Below, piece by piece: positions 19,845 through 27,027 of a stretch of 64,000 nt of DNA. The stretch spans positions 61,861 through 125,860 of the forward strand of contig JAWKSZ010000017.1 in the NCBI GenBank assembly GCA_041402045.1. The letters are read 5' to 3'. Every line of letters begins with the position of its first letter. Position 1 is the stretch's first letter. This stretch comes from JAGQRJ01 sp041402045 (GTDB taxonomy: Bacteria > Planctomycetota > J058). The notes under the pieces were generated by a model. That model was not told the DNA's origin. It did no database searches and saw only the letters and a list, made by a program, of their open reading frames with translations. A program made the translations under genes and the position numbers.

Positions 19845-21710
19845 TCACGCGCGCCCGAGCAGGCGCAGGTCCACGAACCCGCGCTCGAGGTCGACGTCGC
19901 CGATCTCGACCTGGAGCGCGTCGCCCACGGTCCAGCGGCTGCCGTCCGGGGCGGTGCAGGACTCGCTGCGCTCGTCGAGCACGCACTCGCCCTCGCCCGG
20001 GAGCTCGCTCCAGTCCACGGCCCCGCTGACCCCCAGCCCCTGGAGCTGCGCCACGAGCCGCCCCGGGCGCACGAGCACCACGTGGGCCACGTGCCGCTCG
20101 CCCCCGCGCTCGGCGAAGTAGCGCGCGACCAGCGCGCGCCGGCGCTCGACCTCGGCCTTGCGCGCGCGCCACGTCAGCGCGTTCAGCTCCAGGCACAGCG
20201 CCTCGAGCTCGGGGTCGCGGGCGACCTGGGAGCGGTCGCCGGTGAGGTAGCGCTTCACGATCCGGTGCACGAGCAGGTCCGGGTAGCGTCGGATCGGCGA
20301 GGTGAAGTGCACGTAGAGCGGCGCCGCGAGCCCGAAGTGCATGCCCGGCTCGGTCGTGTAGCGCGCGGGCCCCAGGGCGCGGCGGAGCACGGTGTAGATC
20401 GCGGGCGCGCAGCGGGCGTGCTCGAACTGGGCCTCGAACGCGCGCAGCCCGCGGGGCGAGAGCTCGCGGCCGAAGGCGGCCTCGAACCCGAAGCCGTGGG
20501 CGAAGCTCGCCAGCGCCTGCACGCGCTCGGGGGTCGGGCGGGGGTGCACGCGATACACGCCAGGGAGCCCGCGCTCGTCGAGCCAGCGCCCCACGGCCTC
20601 GTTGGCCGCGACCATGAGCCGCTCCACCAGCCGGTGCGCGCTCGTCTCCTCGACCGCGGTCAGCGCCAGGGCCTCGCCGGCCTCGTCGAGCTCGAGCCGG
20701 GCCTCCTCGCGCACCATGTCCACGCCGCCGCGGGCGCCGCGGGCCGCGCTCAGCCGGGCCGCCGCCGTGCGCAGCCAGCGCAGGGTCTCGTGGACCGCCG
20801 CCGGGACCTCGCTCGGGTCGTCGTGGTCGAGGAACGCCGCGGCGCCGGTGTAGGTCAGGCGCGCGTCGGAGCGGATCCGGCTGGGGTAGAGGTCGGTCGC
20901 CAGGATCCGCCCCTCGGGGTCGATCCGCAGCTCGCAGGTCAGCACGTCGCGCTCGACCTCGGGCATGAGGCTCAGCGCGTCCTCGCTCAGGCTGCGCGCG
21001 AGCATGGGCTCCACGTGGCCGGGGAGGTAGACGGTGGTCCCGCGGCGGCGGGCCTCGAGGTCCGCCGCCGACCCCTCGGCGACCTGGGCGTCCACGTCGG
21101 CGATCGAGATCAGGACCCGCACCGCGCCCTCGGGGTCGGCGGGATACGCGCTCAGCGCGTCGTCCAGGTCCTTGGTGCTGGGGCCGTCGATCGTGAGCGT
21201 GGGCACCGCGCGCAGGTCCTTGCGTCCGGGGCTGGCGATCCCCGGCTGCGGCGTCGCCTGCGCGGCGTCCAGGCCGCGGCGGATCCCCCAGCGCTCGAAC
21301 AGGCGGGCCAGCTCTCGCGCGGCGGGGTCCTGGACGCGCTCCACCAGCCGCGCCGCGTCGCCGTCGAGGCGCGCGACCACCGCGTCCCCGGGCTCGAGCC
21401 CTGCGGCGTCGAGCAGGGTCCAGGGGCTGTTCGCGACCTCGGGGTCCGGGTCCACGACCCAGCCGCCCTTGGCGCGCCGGGCGGTGCCGTAGAGCCGCTC
21501 GCGCCAGCGCGCGGTGCGCTCGAGCGCCGAGGCGGTCAGGCGCCCGTCGGGCTCGGCGCGGACCTCGGCCTCGACCCGGTCGCCGTCGAGCAGCCCGCGC
21601 AGGAGCTTGGGGGGCACGAAGGCGCTGGCGCCGTCCTCGGCCTGGACGAAGCCGAAGCCTCGCGGGTGCACGCTCAGGCTGCCGCGCAGCCGGGTCGGAG
21701 GATCGCTCAT
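19845..21710 (-). CDS. rnr: RNase R / RNase II family exoribonuclease
   Basis: 621 residues. An N-terminal cold-shock-type OB domain (HPRGFGFVQAEDG...AFVPP) is followed by the RNB catalytic domain: TIDGPSTKDLDDALS carries the conserved Asp cluster that binds Mg2+, and HFTSPIRRYPDLLVHRIV is the other hallmark. A C-terminal S1-like domain ends the protein (VDWSELPGEGECV...IGDVDLERGFVDLRLL). It is shorter than typical E. coli RNase R (813), closer to RNase II length, with a minimal set of OB domains. It should degrade RNA 3' to 5'. It lies in the minus-strand run between the YqaA-type gene (4 bases) and a hypothetical gene. Confidence 0.93.
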   Translation of the reverse strand: MSDPPTRLRGSLSVHPRGFGFVQAEDGASAFVPPKLLRGLLDGDRVEAEVRAEPDGRLTASALERTARWRERLYGTARRAKGGWVVDPDPEVANSPWTLLDAAGLEPGDAVVARLDGDAARLVERVQDPAARELARLFERWGIRRGLDAAQATPQPGIASPGRKDLRAVPTLTIDGPSTKDLDDALSAYPADPEGAVRVLISIADVDAQVAEGSAADLEARRRGTTVYLPGHVEPMLARSLSEDALSLMPEVERDVLTCELRIDPEGRILATDLYPSRIRSDARLTYTGAAAFLDHDDPSEVPAAVHETLRWLRTAAARLSAARGARGGVDMVREEARLELDEAGEALALTAVEETSAHRLVERLMVAANEAVGRWLDERGLPGVYRVHPRPTPERVQALASFAHGFGFEAAFGRELSPRGLRAFEAQFEHARCAPAIYTVLRRALGPARYTTEPGMHFGLAAPLYVHFTSPIRRYPDLLVHRIVKRYLTGDRSQVARDPELEALCLELNALTWRARKAEVERRRALVARYFAERGGERHVAHVVLVRPGRLVAQLQGLGVSGAVDWSELPGEGECVLDERSESCTAPDGSRWTVGDALQVEIGDVDLERGFVDLRLLGRA

Positions 21711-21714
21711 GGCC

Positions 21715-22134
21715 TCAGGCTACCGCAGCCCAGGCGCCCCAGGCGACGACCGCGTAGCGCGCGAGCTTGCCCGCCGTGATCCAGGCCAGGCTCGGGAGCC
21801 AGGCGAGGCCCGCAGCGCCGCCGGCCAGGACCAGCGCGTCCCCGATCAGGGGAACCCAGGCCAGGGCCAACAGCGGCGGTCCCCAGCGGGCGAGCTGCTC
21901 CGCCCGCGCCGGGTCCGGCTCGGGGAGCCGGCGGGCGAGCCAGCCCCAGCGCGCGCTCCCCGCGGCGAGCCCGCGCCCGCAGGCGAAGACCGTGAGCGCG
22001 CCGAGCACGTTGCCCAGCGTGGCGACGACCACGCCGGCCAGGGGGTCGACCTGGCCGGCGGCGATCGCCCCCGCCAACACGAGCTCGGAGGGGACCGCCA
22101 GCAGCGACCCGGCGAGGGCCGCGCTGACGAACAC
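21715..22134 (-). CDS. YqaA/DedA-like small membrane protein (SNARE-associated fold)
   Basis: 139 residues with about four hydrophobic segments. Signatures of the YqaA/VTT group are visible: VPSELVLAGAIAAGQ, VVVATLGNVLGALTVFACGRG, and a second half with WVPLIGDALVLAGGAAGL and AGKLARYAVVAWG. A GTG at 22134 is the first possible start in frame, with GGAGG very close to it; the frame upstream contains no other ATG/GTG before the preceding gene. Family members act in lipid or ion handling in the inner membrane, but the substrate is unsettled. Confidence 0.8.
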   Translation of the reverse strand: MFVSAALAGSLLAVPSELVLAGAIAAGQVDPLAGVVVATLGNVLGALTVFACGRGLAAGSARWGWLARRLPEPDPARAEQLARWGPPLLALAWVPLIGDALVLAGGAAGLAWLPSLAWITAGKLARYAVVAWGAWAAVA

Positions 22135-22178
22135 CCCTCCGAGGGTCGCCGCGGACGCGGGGATCGGGAGGACCCTCG

Positions 22179-23060
22179 CTACTCGCTGACGCGGGTCAGG
22201 GTCAGGCCCTCGGCCTCGAGCGCCTTGATCAGGCTCTGCTCGCCGCCGACGAGGTGGTTGCTGACCAGGACCGCGTAGCCCTTGTCGCCGGCCTTGACCT
22301 TCTCGGCGATCCGCTTGGCCAGGCCGCCGACGTAATCGTCGTACATCGCCTTGATCAGGCGCGCGTTGAGCTCCTCGCTCTGCCCGGTCATGTCCTCGAC
22401 CCAAGCGGTGTGGGCGGCCTCGACGTCGCCGGCCGCGTAGGCCTCGGCCCAGGTGGCGTTGACCTTGGTCTTCTCCGCTTCGGCGGCCTCGAGCTTGCCG
22501 AGGATATCGCGCACGATCTGGACCTGATCGTCCATGGGCGCGTCGGCGAAGGCCCCGGCGGCCTCCTCGAAGCTCATGAGCCCGGTCCGGGGCTTCTTGT
22601 CCAGGAGCTGCTGCAGCGGGCCGGACTGACCCACGCCGCGCTGGAGCTCGGGCATGAACTCGAGCTGCTGGAGCTGGATCGCCACGACCCAGGGCCGGTA
22701 GCGCGCGAGGGCGGCGGCGGGGACGCCGCGCTTCTTGAGCCGGGCCTCGACCGCGGCGTAGACGTCCTCGGGGAGCACGTCCTTGATCGACTTGCCCTGC
22801 TCCAGGTAGAGGTACTTCTGCACCGCCTCCTGGTTCTGCTCGGACTCGTCGAGGACCTCGTCCATGGCGGCCAGGTGCGTCTTGACCGCGGGGTGCAGCT
22901 TGGAGGTCGACTCGAAGGCGGGGGAGAAGGTGCCGAACAGGTAGCTCGGCGTCTCGCCCTCGATCTTCCACAGGAACGGCGCGCCGTCCTGAGCGAGGGC
23001 CGGAGTCGAGCAGAGCAGCGCGCTCAGCGCCAGGGCGGCGCAGGTTCCGAAGCGGATCAT
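22179..23060 (-). CDS. TraB/GumN (Tiki-like) family exported protein
   Basis: 293 residues with a signal peptide (GTCAALALSALLCSTPALAQ). The start is fixed by AGGAG before the ATG. The TraB/GumN core is seen as PFLWKIEGETPSYLFGTFSP near the N-terminus and a closing AVLVSNHLVGGEQSLIKAL. The paired GxxH motifs that hold the metal in active relatives are altered (GTFS instead of GTIH; the second is SNHL), so proteolytic activity is uncertain. It is the first gene of the run to 16781, divergent from the PLP-enzyme gene. Confidence 0.82.
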   Translation of the reverse strand: MIRFGTCAALALSALLCSTPALAQDGAPFLWKIEGETPSYLFGTFSPAFESTSKLHPAVKTHLAAMDEVLDESEQNQEAVQKYLYLEQGKSIKDVLPEDVYAAVEARLKKRGVPAAALARYRPWVVAIQLQQLEFMPELQRGVGQSGPLQQLLDKKPRTGLMSFEEAAGAFADAPMDDQVQIVRDILGKLEAAEAEKTKVNATWAEAYAAGDVEAAHTAWVEDMTGQSEELNARLIKAMYDDYVGGLAKRIAEKVKAGDKGYAVLVSNHLVGGEQSLIKALEAEGLTLTRVSE

Positions 23061-23280
23061 GGGATCTCCTGGGGGTGCTTGAGTGACGTGCGCGGCACTA
23101 TAGCGCCCTGGCCTGGGCGCGGGGGGCCGGCTCGCTCCCGACGCTCGCTGGGCGCCCTGCATTCGCACCCGCACCTCGAACGGTGGCTCAACCCCTTGCC
23201 TCGTCGCGCCTTGCTCCCCTCCGATCCGACCCTAAGGGAACGGCCTGCGATTGCCGAAGAGTCCAGCGGAAGGAGGGTGT

Positions 23281-24444
23281 GTGACCACTCGCGCCGTCAC
23301 TCGCTGGACCGTGGCCCGCCAGGAGGCGCTGATCCTCGAGGTGCTCCGCGGCGAGCGCAGCCTCGAGGACGCCGCCCTCGAGCACGACCTGAGCGCCGAG
23401 CAGCTCGTGCAGTGGCGCGAGCGCTTCCTGGCCGGCGGCCGGCGCGCGCTCCAGGGCGACCGCCCGCGTCGGGTGTGCGACTCGATCGCCGACGCCGTGG
23501 GCGAGACTCCGCTGGTGCGCCTGTCGCGGGTGATCGACGTCCCCGGGGCCGAGGTCTTCGCCAAGGTCGAGTTCATGAACCCCATGGGGAGCATCAAGGA
23601 CCGGGTGGCCCGGCACATGGTGCGCCAGGCGGCCCTCGACGGCCGCCTCGGCAAGGGCGACGTGATCGTCGAGAGCAGCTCGGGGAACACCGCCCTGGGG
23701 CTGGGCATGATGGCCCGCCTGGGGGGCTACCGCTGCAAGGTCGCCGTCCGCGACCGCACCAGCGCCGAGAAGATCAACGCGCTCAAGGCCCTCGGCGTCG
23801 AGGTCGTGCTCGTGGCCTCGGACCTGCCCCCGGAGCACCCCGAGAGCTACAACCGGGTCATGGAGCGGATCGTGCGCGAGACCGCCGACTGCTACTTCCC
23901 GGACCAGCACAACAACCGCGAGAACAACCAGGCCCACTACCTGACCACCGGCCCCGAGATCTGGGAGCAAATGGAGGGCAGGATCGACGTGTTCGTGGCC
24001 GGGGTCGGCACCGGGGGCACGATCGGCGGCGTCGCCCGCTACCTCAAGGAGAAGGACCCCTCGATCCACGTGGTCGGCGTCGACCCCCAGGGCTCGATCT
24101 TCAGCGAGTACTGGAAGAGCCGGACCCTGGTCGAGCCCGGGCCCTACCTGCTCGAGGGCCTCGGCGACGAGACCCCGATCGACTGCGTCGAGTTCGACCT
24201 GATCGACGACTTCTTCCAGATCCAGGACGCCCAGGCCTTCGCCTGCGCCCGCGAGCTCGCCAGCCGCGAGGCGATCTTCGCCGGCGGCTCGAGCGGCGCT
24301 GCGCTGTGGGCGGTGCGCCAGACCCTGGCCAAGCTCGATCGCCCGGCGCGGGTGGTCACGGTGTTCCCCGACAGCGGGCACCGCTACCTCTCCACGATCT
24401 ACAACGACGCCTGGCTCGCCTCCAAGGGCCTCGAGGTCGCGTAG
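23281..24444 (+). CDS. Cysteine synthase / cystathionine beta-synthase-like PLP enzyme with N-terminal HTH
   Basis: 387 residues. GTG start preceded by GGAGGG. Residues about 60-387 are a fold-type II PLP enzyme: ETPLVRLSRV, SIKDRVARHMV (Schiff-base Lys in SIKD), SSSGNTALGLGMMA (phosphate/substrate loop), AGVGTGGTIGGVARYL and AIFAGGSSGAALW. This places it with O-acetylserine sulfhydrylase and cystathionine beta-synthase cores; no CBS regulatory domain follows. Residues about 5-55 (ARQEALILEVLRGERSLEDAALEHDLSAEQLVQWRERF) form a transposase/DUF1153-like helix-turn-helix, not usual in this family. It could be an autoregulatory or oligomerising module. Followed by a long repeat array rather than another gene. 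Confidence 0.88.
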   Translation: MTTRAVTRWTVARQEALILEVLRGERSLEDAALEHDLSAEQLVQWRERFLAGGRRALQGDRPRRVCDSIADAVGETPLVRLSRVIDVPGAEVFAKVEFMNPMGSIKDRVARHMVRQAALDGRLGKGDVIVESSSGNTALGLGMMARLGGYRCKVAVRDRTSAEKINALKALGVEVVLVASDLPPEHPESYNRVMERIVRETADCYFPDQHNNRENNQAHYLTTGPEIWEQMEGRIDVFVAGVGTGGTIGGVARYLKEKDPSIHVVGVDPQGSIFSEYWKSRTLVEPGPYLLEGLGDETPIDCVEFDLIDDFFQIQDAQAFACARELASREAIFAGGSSGAALWAVRQTLAKLDRPARVVTVFPDSGHRYLSTIYNDAWLASKGLEVA

Positions 24445-24912
24445 TTCGAGGGGGTCTGTCCCAGACCCCCTCGCCTGCGTTTCAGGGGTCTGCCCCAGAC
24501 CCCCTCGCCTGCATTTCAGGGGTCTGTCCCAGACCCCCTCGCCCTCGGGGCAGAGCCCCCTCGGGCTCACCCCAAGGGGCTCGCGCGCGCTGCGCGCTCG
24601 CGGCTGACGCCGCTCGGGCTCACCCCCAAGGGCTCGCGCGCGCTGCGCGCTCGCGGCTGACGCCGCTCGGGCTCACCCCAAGGGGCTCGCGCGCGCTGCG
24701 CGCGCGCTGCGCGCTCGCGGCTGACGCCGCTCGGGCTCACCCCAAGGGGCTCGCGCGCGCTGCGCGCGCGCTGCGCGCTCGCGGCTGACGCCGCTCGGGC
24801 TCACCCCCAAGGGGCTCGCGCGCGCTGCGCGCTCGCGGCTGACGCCGCTCGGGCTCACCCCCAAGGGGCTCGCGCGCGCTGCGCGCGTGCTGCGCGCTCG
24901 CGGCTGACGCCG
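24445..24912. repeat. Palindromic repeat array (R1 hairpins plus 53-62-bp tandem units)
   Basis: First part (24445-24545): three copies of a near-palindrome GGGGTCTGTCCCAGACCCC separated by 'tcgcctgc.tttca'. Second part (about 24560-24912): six tandem units of 53-62 bases, each 'ggggctcgcgcgcgctgcgcg...gctcgcggctgacgccgctcgggctcacccc', differing by an inserted 'gcgcgctgc' and one base in the C-run. Together with the short tail up to 24993 this is the only content of the 549-base gap; no gene is supported. Short meaningless ORFs with the motif 'SPSGVSRER' on the minus strand derive from it. Confidence 0.88.
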
Positions 24913-24993
24913 CTCGCAGGGCGTGGCGCACGGGGCCGGCCCCGCGACGGGCCAGGGTTTACCCCCCTCGCGATTCGTGGTGCGATCGGCGGC

Positions 24994-25869
24994 ATGAAGC
25001 TGCACCTGGTCGACGCCACCTACGAGCTGTTCCGCGCCTACTTCGCCATGCCCTCCATGAGCTCGCCCGACGGGCGGGAGGTGGGCGCGGTCTACGGGCT
25101 GCTCTCCAGCGTGCTCAAGCTGCTGCGCGACGACGAGGTCACGCACCTCGGCTGCGCCACCGACCACACGGTGACCTCGTTCCGCAACGGGCTCTACCCC
25201 GGCTACAAGGACGGCGAAGGCCTGGAGGAGGCGCTGGCCAGCCAGTTCCCTCTGGCGGAGGAGGGGCTGCGCGCGCTGGGGGTCGTGGTGTGGCCCATGG
25301 TCGAGTTCGAGGCCGACGACGCCCTCGCCGCCGCCGCCGCCAAGTGGGCGCCGGACCCCCGGGTCGAGCAGGTCCTGATCGCGACCCCGGACAAGGACCT
25401 CGCCCAGTGCGTGCGCGGGCAGGAGGTCGTGCTCTGGGACCGCCGGCGCGAGATCGTCTACGACGAGGCCGGGGTCGTGGAGAAGTGGGGGGTCTCCCCC
25501 TGCTCGATCCCCGACCTGCTCGCGCTCATGGGCGACGCCGCCGACGGCTTTCCTGGGCTCAAGGGGTGGGGCGCGAAGTCGGCCTCCACGGTCCTCGCGC
25601 ACTACCGTTCCCTGGAGAAGGTCCCCCAGGACCCCGCCGCCTGGGCGGTCAAGGTCCGCGGCGCCAAGCGCCTCGCCGAGACCCTCCACGACCAGCTCGA
25701 GGACGCCACGCTGTTCAAGACCCTGGCCACTCTGCGCACCGACGTGCCGCTCACGGAAGAGCTCGACGACCTCGAGTGGCGCGGGGCGGATCGGGAGGGG
25801 TTCCACGCGTTCTGCGCGAAGCAGGGCTACGACCGGCTCGCGGATCGCCCCCACCGCTGGCGGGAGTAG
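24994..25869 (+). CDS. 5'-3' exonuclease (PolI N-terminal / FEN-like)
   Basis: 291 residues, stand-alone 5' nuclease. The PIN-like active site is visible as LVDATYELFRAYF, FEADDALAAAA and IATPDKDLAQCV, and the helix-hairpin-helix DNA-binding segment as DGFPGLKGWGAKSASTVLAHY. Length fits the small 5'-3' exonucleases that resemble the N-terminal domain of DNA polymerase I, so a role in Okazaki-fragment or repair processing is expected. It stands alone between a repeat array and a 14-bp tandem array that begins right after its stop codon. Confidence 0.9.
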   Translation: MKLHLVDATYELFRAYFAMPSMSSPDGREVGAVYGLLSSVLKLLRDDEVTHLGCATDHTVTSFRNGLYPGYKDGEGLEEALASQFPLAEEGLRALGVVVWPMVEFEADDALAAAAAKWAPDPRVEQVLIATPDKDLAQCVRGQEVVLWDRRREIVYDEAGVVEKWGVSPCSIPDLLALMGDAADGFPGLKGWGAKSASTVLAHYRSLEKVPQDPAAWAVKVRGAKRLAETLHDQLEDATLFKTLATLRTDVPLTEELDDLEWRGADREGFHAFCAKQGYDRLADRPHRWRE

Positions 25870-25870
25870 G

Positions 25871-25982
25871 GGTTCGGAGGGGCTGGTTCGGAGGGGCTGG
25901 TTCGGAGGGACTGGTTCGGAGGGACTGGTTCGGAGGGGCTGGTTCGGAGGGGCTGGTTTAGAGGGACTGGTTCAGAGAGCCA
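25871..25982. repeat. 14-bp tandem repeat, eight units
   Basis: Unit GGTTCGGAGGGGCT or GGTTCGGAGGGACT repeated without gaps from 25871, one base after the exonuclease stop; the last two copies are degenerate (ggttTAGag, ggttCAGag). Inverted, decayed copies (AGCCCC..CCGAACC) occur at about 26600-26660, on the other side of the four-helix-bundle gene. Confidence 0.92.
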
Positions 25983-26002
25983 CGGATCCGCGGAAGCGCA
26001 CG

Positions 26003-26122
26003 CCATGTGGCGCGCCCGATCGTTCCCGGAGCCCGCCCCATTGCGAGCTCCCAACGCTTCGCTCCTGAGGGTGAGAGCTCGCAATGGGGCGGGCTCCGGG
26101 AACGATCGGACGCTCCACATGG
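26003..26122. repeat. Giant inverted repeat (48-bp arms) covering the next gene's start
   Basis: Left arm 26003-26050 and right arm 26075-26122 match at 46 of 48 positions; the loop is 24 bases (26051-26074). The right arm contains the ATG at 26119, so in an mRNA that starts upstream, the start codon and any ribosome site would be locked in the stem. No such arm length is seen elsewhere in the window. This may be an attenuator-like control, a mobile-element end, or an RNA processed by RNase III. Confidence 0.92.
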
Positions 26123-26451
26123 CTGGCTACTTCCCCCACCAACGACTCGAAGCCTTCCAAAAGGCCCTCGAGGTCGCGCGCTGGGTCCACCAGGCACGGG
26201 ACAAACTCCCCGCAGACCTCCGCAAACAACTCACCCGCGCAGCAGAGAGCGTCGCGCTCAACCTCGCGGAAGGCGCAGGAAGCAGCGGAGGAAATCGACG
26301 ACGACACTTCCAAATCGCCTACGGCTCCGCAGCCGAAGCCCACGCAGCCACTGAACTCCTCGAAGCCTACGGCCTCCCCGGAAGCCAACACGCCAAAGGC
26401 ACCCTCGAAGAGGTCGGAGCCATGATCGGCGGCCTCCTCCGGCGCTGCTGA
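26119..26451 (+). CDS. Four-helix-bundle protein (23S rRNA IVS-like family)
   Basis: 110 residues, all helical. It matches the four-helix-bundle family encoded within 23S rRNA intervening sequences and near diversity-generating retroelements: opening RLEAFQKALEVARWVHQ, middle LTRAAESVALNLAEGAGSS, then RRRHFQIAYGSAAEAHAATELL. The conserved 'S..LNIAEG' signature is present as SVALNLAEG. Codon use is visibly less G+C-rich than neighbours (many cca, gaa, gca and gga), suggesting transfer. The ATG lies inside the 48-bp hairpin arm and no ribosome site is evident outside it. No reverse transcriptase or rRNA gene is nearby, so its host context here is novel. Confidence 0.85.
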   Translation: MAGYFPHQRLEAFQKALEVARWVHQARDKLPADLRKQLTRAAESVALNLAEGAGSSGGNRRRHFQIAYGSAAEAHAATELLEAYGLPGSQHAKGTLEEVGAMIGGLLRRC

Positions 26452-26460
26452 CTCCCTACG

Positions 26461-26482
26461 GGGAGCCCCACACGGGGCTCCC
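26461..26482 (+). terminator. Hairpin after four-helix-bundle gene
   Basis: Perfect stem GGGAGCCCC / GGGGCTCCC with loop acac, 9 bases past the stop codon, followed by 'gaaacc' rather than a U-tract. Confidence 0.6.
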
Positions 26483-26596
26483 GAAACCAAGCTCAGTCCC
26501 CCCCGCGCGCAGCATGCGCTGGCGGGCGCACAACCCTAGCGGGCCAAGCCCCTCACGAGGCGCGGTCGCGGGGGGGCGTGCGTCGGTGCCGCAACC

Positions 26597-26690
26597 AGTC
26601 CCTCCAGCCTCCGAACCATGAACCAGCCCCACCTGCCTCCGAACCATGAACCAGCCCCTCCTGCCTCGCGCCTCCTGCGTCCGAACCCCG
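26597..26690. repeat. Degenerate inverted copies of the 14-bp repeat
   Basis: The segment holds 'agtccctcc', then 'cctccgaaccatgaaccagcccc' twice, and 'gtccgaacccc'. These are reverse-complement relatives of the 25871 unit and thus bracket the hairpin and four-helix-bundle gene. Confidence 0.6.
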
Positions 26691-26722
26691 CGGGGCGCCG
26701 GCGTCGTGAGGGCACAGCATGA

Positions 26723-26936
26723 GCGGGCGAAGCCCGCGAATGTCCCGCGCGAAGCGCGGGACGAGGCCCGTCTGCGGGCCTCCTGCCGAGCGGGCGAAGC
26801 CCGCGAGGCTCCTGTGGTGAGGGCGAGGGGCTTTGCCTCGAGCCCTAGGGGGCCTGGGACAGGCCCCCTAGAAACACTCCGGCTGCGTTTGGTTGAAGGG
26901 TGCAGGGGCTTTCAGCCCCTGCACCCTTCAACCAAA
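26723..26936. repeat. Cluster of independent hairpins in a gene-free region
   Basis: In series: GCGGGC-gaa-GCCCGC (26723-26737 and again 26790-26804), CCCGCG-cgaag-CGCGGG (26744-26760), GGCCCG-tctg-CGGGCC (26765-26780), a GGGGGCCTG..CAGGCCCCC palindrome (about 26848-26872), and a perfect 23-bp-arm inverted repeat with a 3-base loop (26888-26910 / 26914-26936). The whole gap 26452-27027 has no supported gene. Confidence 0.8.
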
Positions 26937-26940
26937 AGCA

Positions 26941-26968
26941 GCGCGCGCCCCCAGGGAGGGGCGCGCGC
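26941..26968 (-). terminator. Hairpin terminator of the VWA gene
   Basis: Stem GCGCGCGCCCC / GGGGCGCGCGC lies about 60 bases past the VWA stop codon at 27028 (minus strand). No U-tract; possibly acts with the 23-bp inverted repeat beside it. Confidence 0.5.
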
Positions 26969-27027
26969 TAGACAGGTCGATTTCAGGGAGACGTTCGAGG
27001 CGTCGACGAGACGCCCCGCACAGTGAG

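Noticed and set aside
24445..24912. CRISPR array
   Set aside because: The units are contiguous tandem or palindromic repeats without unique spacers of constant length, and no cas gene is nearby.
24673..24993. Minus-strand extension of ORFs over the palindromic array with 'SPSGVSRER' peptides
   Set aside because: The peptide repeats are direct translations of the 53-62-bp DNA repeat and run antisense to the exonuclease gene.
26119..26451. Avd protein of a diversity-generating retroelement
   Set aside because: The fold matches, but no reverse transcriptase or template/variable repeat is present in the window.
26119..26451. Intervening sequence inside a 23S rRNA gene
   Set aside because: Flanking sequence is protein-coding and repeat DNA, not rRNA.
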